The position numbers and the translations under genes were made by a program. A stretch of 35,362 nucleotides of DNA from an uncultured Bacteroidota bacterium (lineage in GTDB: Bacteria; Bacteroidota; Bacteroidia; Bacteroidales; CG2-30-32-10): assembly GCA_903847905.1 (NCBI GenBank), contig CAINEZ010000590.1:1-35362 (forward strand). The letters are read 5' to 3'. Below, piece by piece: positions 17,653 to 27,100 of the stretch; position 1 is the first letter of the stretch; the number at the start of each line of letters is the position of its first letter. The notes beneath the pieces are model-generated. The model saw only the letters and a list, made by a program, of their open reading frames with translations, was not told the DNA's origin and did no database searches.

Positions 17653-17681
17653 AATTGCAAACTTTGCAGAGTTTGCAATTT
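17653..17681 (+). repeat. 28-bp hairpin built from iteron-like 9-bp units; possible terminator
   Basis: AATTGCAAACT (17653-17663) and AGTTTGCAATT (17670-17680) form a perfect 11-bp stem with a 6-nt loop, 37 bp after the primase-like gene, followed by a T-rich stretch. It could terminate that transcript. The same bases also read as 9-bp units TTGCAAACT, TTGCAGAGT, TTGCAATTT, matching the tandem units at 14007-14042. Confidence 0.55.
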
Positions 17682-17691
17682 GCATTTTTAT

Positions 17692-17753
17692 TTTGCTCAC
17701 AATTTAATTTATTTATATTTTTGACAAAATTGTCTAAATTTCAATGTCTATAT
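17692..17753 (+). promoter_or_regulatory. Promoter and operator of the defence cluster
   Basis: TTTG (17692-17695) and TATTTTTG (17716-17723) are separated by exactly 20 bp, a near-ideal Bacteroidota promoter; transcription should start near 17729. A small palindrome GACAA-AA-TTGTC (17723-17734) overlaps the -7 box and start point, and TGTCTA appears twice (17731-17736 and 17745-17750), 14 bp apart. These are good candidates for binding by the XRE protein encoded immediately downstream. Confidence 0.65.
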
Positions 17754-18042
17754 GAAAAGTAAAGATTTCGGCAACTATATTAAAACATTGCGTGAACAAA
17801 AAAACATTCCTCAGCGAATCGTGGCTCACAAGCTTGATATTGACACAAGCACTTTGTCTAAAATTGAATTAGGCGAAAGGCCGCTTACAATAGATATGAT
17901 ACCCGGTTTAGCTGAGATTTTAGAAATTGATTTTAAAAGTTTACAGATTAAATTTATTTCTGAAAAACTTCTTTCTGATTATAAAGGGCAACCTTACTTT
18001 GTTGAAGCAGTAAAAAAAATGTTAACGAATATCAAAAAATAA
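17752..18042 (+). CDS. XRE-family regulator of the restriction-modification cluster
   Basis: This 96-aa protein is a single Cro/C1-type helix-turn-helix domain: [20 protein letters not shown], followed by [14 protein letters not shown] and a leucine-rich third helix, then a ~30-residue tail ([20 protein letters not shown]). It is encoded 2 bp before hsdM, so it is translated with the methylase. Small XRE 'controller' proteins beside restriction-modification genes usually set the order of methylase and nuclease expression. The palindrome at its own promoter supports autoregulation. Whether it represses or activates cannot be read. Confidence 0.85.
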   Translation: MKSKDFGNYIKTLREQKNIPQRIVAHKLDIDTSTLSKIELGERPLTIDMIPGLAEILEIDFKSLQIKFISEKLLSDYKGQPYFVEAVKKMLTNIKK

Positions 18043-18044
18043 AA

Positions 18045-19619
18045 ATGGCTAAAAAGAACGATACAGAAGATACCCCTCTCGTGGTTAAGTTATGGCAGGC
18101 TGCTGATAAACTTCGTAAGAATATGGATGCTGCCGAATACAAGCATGTTGCTTTAGGCTTGGTATTCCTTAAATATATTTCCGATGCCTTTGAGGAACTC
18201 TACACAAAACTCAAAGAAAACAAAGGTGATTTTGAAGGAGCCGACCCCGAAGATAAAAACGAATACACAGCCGAAAAAGTTTTTTTTGTTCCTGCACAGG
18301 CTCGCTGGCAATATTTACAAGGCAGGGCAAAACTGCCAACTATCGGTAAAGATGTAGATACTGCAATGGATGCTGTCGAAAAAGATAATCCTTCATTAAG
18401 AGGTGTTTTACCTAAAGTGTATGCTCAGGAAAAACTCGACAAACAAAGTCTTGGTGGTTTAATTGATTTAATTGGAAGTGCTGCCATTGGAACAGCGGAA
18501 GCCCGCAGTAAAGATGTTCTCGGTAGCGTATATGAATATTTTCTTGGCGAATTTGCTTTAGCCGAAGGCAGAAAGGGTGGACAATTCTATACTCCTGCAA
18601 GTGTTGTAAGGCTTTTGGTACAAATGCTCGAACCTTATGAGGGTAGAGTATTCGACCCTTGCTGTGGTTCTGGTGGTATGTTTGTTCAAAGCGAGGATTT
18701 TATAAAACAGCATCGGGATTATTATAAGAAAAACAATGGAAACAAACTTTCAATCAATCCATCCGATCGCATTTCAATACATGGTCAGGAAAGCAACCAA
18801 ACTACATGGCGATTGTGTAAAATGAACCTTGCCATTCGTGGTATTGACAGCAGCAATGTAAAATGGAATAATGAAGGAAGTTTTTTAAACGATGCTCATA
18901 AAGATTTGAAAGCTGATTTTGTTTTGGCTAATCCCCCTTTCAACGACAGCGACTGGAGCGGTGATTTATTGCGTGATGATGCACGTTGGAGTGTGTTAGG
19001 TGCAAAACTACCACCACCGGCAGCAAATGCAAATTATGCGTGGATTCAGCACTTTATTTATCATCTATCGCCCACCGGTAAAGCAGGTTTTGTTTTAGCA
19101 AAGGGTTCATTAACTACCAAAACCAATAACGAGGGAGATATACGAAAAGCAATGATTGAAAATGATATGATTGATTGCATTGTAAACTTGCCTACAAAAT
19201 TATTTTTAAATACGCAGATTCCCGCTTGCTTATGGTTTGTAAGTAGAAAGAAAGAAAATAAAGGGAAAATACTTTTTATTGATGCCCGTAATATGGGATT
19301 TCTGGTAAATCGCAGAAACAGAGACCTTACTAAAGAGGATATTTCACTCATTGCAAATACATATCACAATTGGAGAACAAGTGATGCTGAATATAAAGAC
19401 GTACAGGGCTTTTGTAAATCGGCAACAACTGTTGAAGTAAAAGCATTAAATTATGTTCTTTCACCCGGCAGGTATATTGGTTTGCCCGATGATGAGGACG
19501 ATTTTAATTTTCCGGAAAGATTCAATGCTTTAAAAAAGGAATTAGAGCAACAGATGGAGGAAGAATCAAACCTTAATGAAGCTATAAAAAATAATCTTGC
19601 AAAAATCATAATTGAGTAA
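18045..19619 (+). CDS. hsdM: Type I restriction-modification system, DNA methyltransferase subunit HsdM
   Basis: This 524-aa N6-adenine methyltransferase has the HsdM N-terminal helical domain ([20 protein letters not shown]), the SAM-binding motif FDPCCGSGG at residues 203-211 and the catalytic NPPF at 296-299. The region [15 protein letters not shown] is typical of the family. With HsdS it methylates adenine in a bipartite site, and with HsdR it forms the restriction complex. Its length is normal and all motifs are intact. The next gene, 17 bp downstream, is not hsdS but a SIR2-like gene. Confidence 0.96.
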   Translation: MAKKNDTEDTPLVVKLWQAADKLRKNMDAAEYKHVALGLVFLKYISDAFEELYTKLKENKGDFEGADPEDKNEYTAEKVFFVPAQARWQYLQGRAKLPTIGKDVDTAMDAVEKDNPSLRGVLPKVYAQEKLDKQSLGGLIDLIGSAAIGTAEARSKDVLGSVYEYFLGEFALAEGRKGGQFYTPASVVRLLVQMLEPYEGRVFDPCCGSGGMFVQSEDFIKQHRDYYKKNNGNKLSINPSDRISIHGQESNQTTWRLCKMNLAIRGIDSSNVKWNNEGSFLNDAHKDLKADFVLANPPFNDSDWSGDLLRDDARWSVLGAKLPPPAANANYAWIQHFIYHLSPTGKAGFVLAKGSLTTKTNNEGDIRKAMIENDMIDCIVNLPTKLFLNTQIPACLWFVSRKKENKGKILFIDARNMGFLVNRRNRDLTKEDISLIANTYHNWRTSDAEYKDVQGFCKSATTVEVKALNYVLSPGRYIGLPDDEDDFNFPERFNALKKELEQQMEEESNLNEAIKNNLAKIIIE

Positions 19620-19636
19620 TTTAATTACAGTAAGCT

Positions 19637-20878
19637 ATGGCTAAAAAAATTACAATTTTAACAGGAGCTGGTTATACTTGCACAAGAGATTTTTCAGGTA
19701 TATCTACTGAATCATTAACAAATGAAATCCGAAATTTGGAGGTTTATGGTATCACCCTTGGAGGTTTAAAACCCGGCGAATATATTTATCGTAAATTATG
19801 CCAACATTATAATAACAATTCCCGTTCAATAAAAGCGGATATTGCAGTTGTCAATTTTGAAACCATTATTCATTTCTTAGAAGAATTTTATGCTTTCCAG
19901 GTATCAAAGCACAAAATTGCTGTTGTTGGCGGGAGAAAAAGAAAAATTAAAGGATATATGTTTAAAGGGGTTAAACCATCATTCTTGAAATTAAAAGATG
20001 AAGTAGAAAATGATTTTAAAAAGGCAACAGATAAACAATATGTTAAAGAGGCATATCTTTTAATTGCAAATATTTTCAAGGCGTTTATTAATCATATCAC
20101 ACATTCATTAGTATCATACAGCCTTGATTCAAATAATCAGGGAATGACTAACTTTAACGAAAATTTCTTAAAAAAATATTTACCTGATTCAAATTGGACT
20201 AAGAGAATTTACACACTAAATTATGATGATTGGATTTCGAGACACCTTAATTATTTTGACGGGTTTGATTCTTCAGGGAATATTCAAAGTGATGACATTC
20301 TAAATAATTTTGATATTAATTGCCACTACAATTTGCATGGTTGTGTTTTTTGGGAAACAACTATTGATAAAGAGAGAGTCACAAAATCAAATAAAGCAAT
20401 AGACCTTCTTGGGCGTGGTCAATCTTCAGATACCGGCATAGATAGAGAACCTTTAATTCCAACGCCAATAATTTCAGGTTACAATAAAATGCAACGAATG
20501 AAATTTAATCCATACATCCAACTTTATTATTCATTTCAAAGAGATATTATAGAATCTGAAATTGTCTTATTAATAGGCTATGGTTTTGGTGATACTCACA
20601 TAAATAATTTATTAAAACTTTGCAAAGGCAAGGTTGTTTTATGCAACTACCTTGAAGGTATGTTTGAAGGTAAAAAATACTACCTCAACCCATGGACAGA
20701 TCATACAGATGTTTTTATAAATATAATTACAAATTCATTTTGGGAAACTTTTCCACATGGTACAGGATTGCAAAAAAAAGAATGGTTTGAATCAAATTCT
20801 GACAGTGGTCGTATTCGTGTCTGGTGGCAAGGTATTGGAGATAAATTTTATAAAAATTGGAAAAAAATAATCGCTTAA
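19637..20878 (+). CDS. SIR2-like (predicted NAD-consuming) defence protein
   Basis: The 413-aa protein has the landmarks of the SIR2-like family found in antiphage systems: the NAD-binding glycine loop ILTGAGYT near residues 7-14, YTLNYDDWI (NYDD at 195-198), the histidine motif YNLHG (LHG at 233-235), and the late signature LLIGYGFGDTHINNLL (GYGFGD at 314-319). All expected catalytic positions are kept, so an NADase that kills or stalls the infected cell is the likeliest activity; this is inference from the family. The ~85 residues after the SIR2 core are too few for an APAZ domain, so it is not a SPARSA-type partner fusion. It lies between hsdM and hsdS, and its TAA overlaps the hsdS ATG. 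Confidence 0.85.
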   Translation: MAKKITILTGAGYTCTRDFSGISTESLTNEIRNLEVYGITLGGLKPGEYIYRKLCQHYNNNSRSIKADIAVVNFETIIHFLEEFYAFQVSKHKIAVVGGRKRKIKGYMFKGVKPSFLKLKDEVENDFKKATDKQYVKEAYLLIANIFKAFINHITHSLVSYSLDSNNQGMTNFNENFLKKYLPDSNWTKRIYTLNYDDWISRHLNYFDGFDSSGNIQSDDILNNFDINCHYNLHGCVFWETTIDKERVTKSNKAIDLLGRGQSSDTGIDREPLIPTPIISGYNKMQRMKFNPYIQLYYSFQRDIIESEIVLLIGYGFGDTHINNLLKLCKGKVVLCNYLEGMFEGKKYYLNPWTDHTDVFINIITNSFWETFPHGTGLQKKEWFESNSDSGRIRVWWQGIGDKFYKNWKKIIA

Positions 20879-22056
20879 TGAGTACTTGGAAAGAACATAA
20901 ATTCTCTGAAATAGTTGAGATAATTAAAGACGGTTATCAACCCGATGGCGTTACTGTCCTTAATTATATTGGACTTGATAACATCGAACAAGAAACATTA
21001 CGTTTAAATTCAATCGGAAAATCAACTGATGTAACAAGCAATAAATTCAAATTTAAAGCAAATGATGTTTTGTTTGGTAAACTTCGTTGCTATTTCAGAA
21101 AAGTTGTAAAACCTGATTTTGATGGTATTTGTTCTACTGATATATGGGTATGCAGAGCAAAGAAAGGTTTTAATCAAAATTTCCTTTTTTACTTTCTTGC
21201 AAATTGGGATTTTGTAAATACTGCTGATAGTGGTGAAGGAGGTACTCGTATGCCTCGTGCTGATTGGGAATTTTTAAAGAACACTGTTTGGAATACTCCC
21301 GACCTTCACACCCAAACCATCATTGCATTCATACTTTCAAACCTTGATGATAAAATTGATTTATTACACCGGCAAAATAAAACCCTTGAACAATTGGCAG
21401 AAACTCTGTTTAAGCAGTGGTTTTTTGAAGAAAATAAATCTGAAATTATAGTTCCTTTAAATGATTATGTTAATTGTATAAATGGTGTTTCATATAAAAG
21501 TTCTGAATTAAATCCTTCTAATACTGCTCTCGTTTCTCTTAAAAGTTTCAATAGATACGGAGGTTTTAATCTTGATGGCTTTAAAGATTTTACAGGAAGA
21601 TATAAGGAACAGCAAATTGTTTTAGAGGGTGATTTAGTTGTTGCACATACTGATATTACACAAGAGGCAGACGTTATCGGAAACCCAGCATTAATTATTT
21701 CAAGTCCAAAACATGAAACGCTTGTTATTTCTATGGACATGATAAAAGTTGTTCCAAAAGAGGACTGGATTTCAAAAGAGTTTTTATACTTCTTAATGCG
21801 TAGCCGTGAGTTTAAACATCATTGTTTGGGTTGTGCTAATGGTACAACAGTTTTACATTTAAGCAAAATAGCTACTCCTTCTTTTGAATTTGCAAAACCT
21901 GAAAAAGAAAAAGTAATTGCCTTTACACAACAAGCAAAAAAATTAGTCAATAAAATATTTATTAATCACAAAGAATTGTACAATTTAATTTCTTTACGTG
22001 ACACCCTTCTACCAAAATTAATGAACGGTGAAATAAAAGTAGATATGGCAGAATAA
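20878..22056 (+). CDS. hsdS: Type I restriction-modification system, specificity subunit HsdS
   Basis: HsdS reads the target sequence. The protein has two target-recognition domains, residues ~1-150 and ~190-350, each followed by a conserved helix: NLDDKIDLLHRQNKTLEQLA in the middle and LRDTLLPKLMNGEIKV at the end. An upstream TTG at 20857 is in frame, but the ATG at 20878 is preferred because it overlaps the SIR2 stop (TAATG) and begins MSTWKEHKFSEI, the normal start. Its own stop overlaps the next ATG in the same way. The recognised DNA site cannot be predicted by reading. Confidence 0.94.
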   Translation: MSTWKEHKFSEIVEIIKDGYQPDGVTVLNYIGLDNIEQETLRLNSIGKSTDVTSNKFKFKANDVLFGKLRCYFRKVVKPDFDGICSTDIWVCRAKKGFNQNFLFYFLANWDFVNTADSGEGGTRMPRADWEFLKNTVWNTPDLHTQTIIAFILSNLDDKIDLLHRQNKTLEQLAETLFKQWFFEENKSEIIVPLNDYVNCINGVSYKSSELNPSNTALVSLKSFNRYGGFNLDGFKDFTGRYKEQQIVLEGDLVVAHTDITQEADVIGNPALIISSPKHETLVISMDMIKVVPKEDWISKEFLYFLMRSREFKHHCLGCANGTTVLHLSKIATPSFEFAKPEKEKVIAFTQQAKKLVNKIFINHKELYNLISLRDTLLPKLMNGEIKVDMAE

Positions 22057-22706
22057 TGGAACATCTAAAAGCGATCATAGAACAATACAGCCGCTGGCAG
22101 CCTCTTGGTGAATATATCAAGCGTATTGAGGGCTACAGTAAAGATGATTTTTCTCTATGTGTCGAAAACTCCAAATCACTTTTAGAAAGCATTGCAAAAG
22201 AAATCTGCATTCTAAAAAACACAACCTATTCCGATAATGATAACCCAAGTAAATTACTAAAACTTGCTTTTGCCAGCTTAGGTTATTCCGAAAACGACAC
22301 ATTCAGGCAAATTGGTCAATCCATTGCAAATATTGGTCAGCAAATGGGAAAATTACGAAATGAAATTGGAAAAACCTCACATGGCAAACCTCTTGAAAAA
22401 TTAAATGAATACATCGAGACTGTAGATACTTTTACATCCGATTTTTTATTACAGTCTGTTGAACTGGTTGCTGTTTTTCTAATTCAGCTATTTGAAACAG
22501 GAAGCCCTCTAAGACCTGCAAATGAAACAGTTTTAGGGTATAACGACAATACCAATTTTAATGATTTTTGGGATGATCTTTACGGCGACTTTAATATGGA
22601 TGTATATACTTATTCTGCAAGTGAAATTCTTTACAATCTTGACCTAAACGCATACGAAACCGAATTAAACTCTTTTAAATTATTACCAGTTGAAGATGAA
22701 AAATAA
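22056..22706 (+). CDS. Abortive-infection protein with Abi_C-like domain
   Basis: This 216-aa protein carries the Abi_C ('abortive infection C-terminal') pattern: CVENSKSLLESIAKEI early, FRQIGQSIANIGQQMGKLRN in the middle and LRNEIGKTSHG at residues 99-110, then a helix with LLQSVELVAVFLIQLF. The R101-N102...H109 arrangement recalls HEPN-type RNases, but the spacing between R and H is one residue longer than I expect, so RNase activity is uncertain. The ATG overlaps the hsdS stop codon, giving translational coupling. No membrane anchor or signal is convincing. Confidence 0.75.
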   Translation: MEHLKAIIEQYSRWQPLGEYIKRIEGYSKDDFSLCVENSKSLLESIAKEICILKNTTYSDNDNPSKLLKLAFASLGYSENDTFRQIGQSIANIGQQMGKLRNEIGKTSHGKPLEKLNEYIETVDTFTSDFLLQSVELVAVFLIQLFETGSPLRPANETVLGYNDNTNFNDFWDDLYGDFNMDVYTYSASEILYNLDLNAYETELNSFKLLPVEDEK

Positions 22707-22736
22707 ATATTATGAATTTTTAAACTTTAATCATAA

Positions 22737-23405
22737 ATGAGCAAAACTTATAACATATATTGCGATGAAAGCACCCACCTGCAACACGATGGTATGCCTT
22801 ACATGATTATTGCTTATACCAGTACCGGCTATAACCAATTGAAGCAACACAACGAACATATAAAAATGCTTAGAGCAAAACATAAGTTTAAAGGTGAAAT
22901 AAAATGGAGCAGCGTTTCAAAATCACAATACCCTTTTTATTCCGATTTAGTTGAATATTTTTTTGCTACTGATATTAAATTTCGTGCTGTTATTGTTGAT
23001 AAATCCCAAATTGACGAAACAAGAGAAAATTTTAAGTATTCTGATTTTTATTTTCAAATGTATTACCAATTGTTGTTTCATAAAATTAACCCCGATTGCA
23101 AACATAATATTTACCTTGATGTAAAAGACACTTGCAGTCAGGGTAAATTAAAAAAATTAGCAGATATATTGAACCACAGTAAAGCAATCCGTAATCTTCA
23201 ATTTATCAAATCACACGAAAGCTACCTGATGCAACTTGCCGATTTAATTATGGGAGCAATTAATTATCATCTTAGGAAATTGAATACAGTTACAGCAAAA
23301 ACCAATCTGATAAAAAAGATTGAATCTCATACAAAAATTGAGCTTACCGAATCTACTCCTAAAAGTGCTGAAAAGTTTAACTTGTTTTTTATTGATCTAA
23401 AGTAG
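22737..23405 (+). CDS. DUF3800 domain protein
   Basis: The 222-aa protein matches DUF3800: an N-terminal strand with NIYCDES (D10, E11), KGEIKWSS (E54, K56), a central D128 in NIYLDVKD and LMQLADLIMGAI with D169 near the C-terminus. The spacing of acidic residues suggests an RNase H-like nuclease fold. DUF3800 proteins are frequent cargo of mobile elements and defence islands, with unknown activity. It begins 30 bp after the Abi gene and ends 7 bp before the BECR-like gene, so it may be functionally paired with that one. Confidence 0.85.
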   Translation: MSKTYNIYCDESTHLQHDGMPYMIIAYTSTGYNQLKQHNEHIKMLRAKHKFKGEIKWSSVSKSQYPFYSDLVEYFFATDIKFRAVIVDKSQIDETRENFKYSDFYFQMYYQLLFHKINPDCKHNIYLDVKDTCSQGKLKKLADILNHSKAIRNLQFIKSHESYLMQLADLIMGAINYHLRKLNTVTAKTNLIKKIESHTKIELTESTPKSAEKFNLFFIDLK

Positions 23406-23412
23406 AAAGAGT

Positions 23413-23952
23413 ATGCCAACGAACTTGTTAAAAAAATATCCTGAACTACTTGAGATAATGCACCTGTCCGAAAATCAGCGAACGGAATCACTTCGTAATA
23501 TTTTTAACAGAGATATTGAAAACAACCCTGATTTTAAATTTCGTACAAAACAAATCAGACCGGTTTTTATTGATGGTGCAGCAACTATGGGCAATTTGTT
23601 TAATCATCTTACCCGTGAAGAAATTGAAGAAGTAAAGCCGGACGGTACTAAATTTACAAAACGTATTTTTGAAAAAGACCGCTCAATGCGTTTACATTGG
23701 ATTAAATTCCATATTGAAGAACACAAAAAGGATAATGTTGAAATATTCAGCGTTATTGAGCGTGATTTCAAAAAGAGAAAGGATGTTACTATTACATACA
23801 TTTATGATTTGGAGCAGCAGTACGTAATAGTATTAGAACCACAAAACAGTGGTCGGGATTATTATTTGTTAAGCGCTTATTATTTGAATAGAGATTACGG
23901 AACTAAAAAAATGAAGAAGAAATTAAACAAAAAATTACCGGATGTGTATTAA
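23413..23952 (+). CDS. BECR-fold nuclease-like protein (barnase-EndoU-colicin-RelE type)
   Basis: The C-terminal ~95 residues of this 179-aa protein follow the pattern of the phage/polymorphic-toxin BECR nucleases: RSMRLHWIKFHIEEH (residues 90-104), then VTITYIYDLEQQYVIVLEP (125-143) and RDYYLLSAYYL (148-158) before a very basic tail. The N-terminal ~85 residues are charged and not recognised. This is a remote resemblance from strand pattern and the LLSAYY ending, not a firm family call. It could be a toxin-like RNase whose partner is the DUF3800 protein 7 bp upstream. Confidence 0.55.
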   Translation: MPTNLLKKYPELLEIMHLSENQRTESLRNIFNRDIENNPDFKFRTKQIRPVFIDGAATMGNLFNHLTREEIEEVKPDGTKFTKRIFEKDRSMRLHWIKFHIEEHKKDNVEIFSVIERDFKKRKDVTITYIYDLEQQYVIVLEPQNSGRDYYLLSAYYLNRDYGTKKMKKKLNKKLPDVY

Positions 23953-23959
23953 AACCGCA

Positions 23960-23991
23960 AGGCTCGGTATATATCTGGATATATCGAGCCT
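23960..23991. terminator. Strong palindrome between the BECR-like gene and hsdR
   Basis: AGGCTCG (23960-23966) pairs with CGAGCCT (23985-23991), and inside it ATATATC (23969-23975) pairs with GATATAT (23978-23984), so almost the whole 32 bp is self-complementary. There is no long T-run after it, so it may be an intrinsic terminator of weak type, an attenuator or a protein-binding site. It lies 8 bp after the stop in a 152-bp gap, the largest inside the defence cluster. Confidence 0.5.
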
Positions 23992-24104
23992 CGAAACTCC
24001 TTCTTCCTATTATGGAAAGATGAGCAGTACAAATGTACAACTATTTTTTTTTATATTTACAAACGTAAAGTGAAATATTTTTTAAATTACTGAAAAACAG
24101 CCAA

Positions 24105-27100
24105 ATGAAACCGGTAACAGAAGACAATATCGAGAAATTTGCAATAGAAGTATTGCAGTCGCTGGGTTGGGAGTACATTCCGGGCATTTCTATTGCTCCA
24201 GGTGCCGAATTAGCTGAAAGAGATACTTTCGGGCAAATTATCCTTGTAAATCGGCTTCGTAAAATCATAAAACGCATTAATTCCAATATTCCACCTGAAG
24301 CACAGGAACAGGCTATTCAAAAAATCCTTAGAATCTATTCACCCGATCTGCTCCATAACAACGAAGAATTTCAGGGGCATTTAATCGAGAAAGTGAAAAT
24401 CCCATATCAGCAGGATGGCTACGAACGAAGTCATGAAATTACCCTGATTGATTTTGAACACCCCGAAAATAATGAGTTTTTAGTAGTCAATCAGTTTACA
24501 GTAGTTGAAAACAACCAAAATAAACGCACTGATATTTTACTTTTCGTTAATGGAATCCCCCTTGTTGTTATTGAATTAAAAAATGCAACTGATGAAAACG
24601 CAACAATAAATAAAGCATTCGACCAAATTCAAACATACATATCTGTTATTCCAAGCCTCTTTATCTTTAATGCTTTTTGTGTTATTTCCGATGGTATGGA
24701 AGCACGGGCAGGCAGCCTTTCAGCCGATTTTAACCGTTATTCTGTTTGGAAAAGTGCTGATGGTAGCAAAGAGGCATCTCGTTTTATTCCGCAGCTTGAA
24801 ACACTTATAAAAGGAATGTTAACCCCTGCGGTATTACTTGATTTAACACGCAATTTCATTGTTTTTGAAAAGTCAAAAAAGGAAGACCCAAAAACAGGTA
24901 TTGCTCAATTTGTAACAGTAAAAAAACTTGCTGCCTATCATCAATATTATGCAGTAAATAAAGCGGTGCAATCTGCAATCATAGCATCAGGAAAAGACGG
25001 TAATAAAAAAGGCGGTGTGGTTTGGCATACGCAAGGTTCAGGTAAAAGTTTAAGCATGGTTTTTTATGCAGGAAAACTCATTACCGCTCCCGAAATGCAA
25101 AACCCTACTATCGTTGTTATTACCGACCGCAACGATTTAGACGAACAGCTTTTTGATACTTTTGCCGCTTCCGCTCAGCTACTCAGGCAAGTCCCTGTTC
25201 AGGCTGAAAACAGGGAACATCTTAAAGAATTACTAAAAGTTGCCAGTGGCGGAATAGTTTTTACAACTATTCAAAAGTTTTTACCTGATACCGGAAAAGT
25301 TGAATATGATTTGCTTTCAGAGCGTTCTAACATTGTTGTTATTGCCGATGAAGCGCACCGCACACAATACGGCTTTGAGGCTTCGCTCAAAGACATAAAA
25401 GATTCAGAAACAAAAGAAATTATTGGTAAACGTATTGCCTATGGCTTCGCCAAATATATGCGTGATGCTTTACCTAATGCCACTTATATAGGTTTTACAG
25501 GTACTCCCATTGAGGGAACCGATGTAAATACACCTGCTGTTTTTGGGCAGTATATTGATATTTACGACATTTCACAAGCTGTTGCCGATGGCTCAACAGT
25601 TCGCATTTATTACGAAAGCAGACTGGCAAAGGTAAATCTTGATGAAGAAGGTAAACGCCTGATTCAGGAATTTGACGACGAACTGGAAGAAGACGATGAA
25701 GTAACCGACAAACAAAGGGCAAAATCAAAATGGACTAAATTAGAGGCTATTGTTGGTAATAAAGATAGAATAAAAAACCTTGCAAAAGATATTGTATTTC
25801 ATTACGAACAAAGGCAAAGTGTTTTTGAAGGCAAAGCCATGATTGTAGCCATGAGCCGAAGAATTGCTGTTGATTTGTATAATGAAATAATTGCTTTAAA
25901 ATCCGAATGGAACAACGAAGATATTACAAAAGGAAGTATAAAAGTTGTAATGACTTCGCCGAGTTCCGATGGTCCTGTAATGCAAAAACATCATACAACT
26001 AAATTTCAACGTCGCTCTTTAGCCGACAGGTTTAAAGACCCTGCCGATAACCTGAAATTAGTAATTGTAGTTAATATGTGGCTTACCGGATTTGACGCCC
26101 CTTGCTTACATACTTTATATATTGATAAGCCTATGCGTGGTCATAATCTCATGCAGGCAATCGCAAGGGTAAATCGTGTTTTCAAAGATAAGCCCGGCGG
26201 TTTGGTAGTAGATTATTTGGGCATTGCAAGCGACTTAAAAGTTGCATTGTCATTTTATTCCAATGCTGGCGGTAGAGGTGAGCCAACATTAGACCAGAGC
26301 AAAGCAATTGAGGCAATGCTCGAAAAAATGGAAGTAGTACGCCAGATGTTCAATGAAGAAAGCAAAACGTATAAGGATATAATAGTTGAAGAACCTAAAG
26401 CATATTATGAAAATAGCACTGGCTTTAATTATAAACGTTTTTTTACCGGTGAAGCAATAGAAAAATTATCTATCATATTACAGGCAGAAGAACATATTTT
26501 GGGTTTACAGGACGGCAAAGCACGTTTTATAAGAGAAGTCTCATTATTAAGTCAGGCATTTGCCCTGTCAGTGCCTCACGAAAAAGCTATGGCAATAAAA
26601 GACGAGGTCGCATTCTTTCAGGCAGTAAAAGCCCGTCTCGTAAAATTTGAGGTTACAGGTAAAGGAAAATCCGATGCAGATATTGAAACAGCAATTAAAC
26701 AAATAATTGATGAAGCATTAAGTTCTGATAAAGTTGTGGACATCTTCGATGCTGCCGGTGTCGAAAAGCCTGAAATATCAGGCTTGGAAGTATTATCAGA
26801 AGAATTTTTACTCGAAGTAAAAGGCATGAAACATCAGAACCTTGCCCTTGAATTATTAAAGAAAATACTGAATGATGAAATAAAAACACGTGCTAAAACA
26901 AATCTTGTAAGAAGTAAGAAACTGCTCGAAATGCTTGAAGGTGCAATAAAAAAGTACCAGAATAATTTACTTTCAACCGCCGAAATTATTCAGGAATTAA
27001 TTGAAATAGCAAAAGAAATAAAAGCATCCGACAAGCGTAACGAAGAAATGGGATTAAAAGAAGATGAAATTGCTTTTTACGATGCACTCGAAACAAACGA

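Noticed and set aside
20857-20877. Upstream TTG start of hsdS
   Set aside because: The ATG at 20878 overlaps the preceding stop as TAATG and gives the family's normal N-terminus; the extra seven codons lie wholly in the SIR2 coding end.
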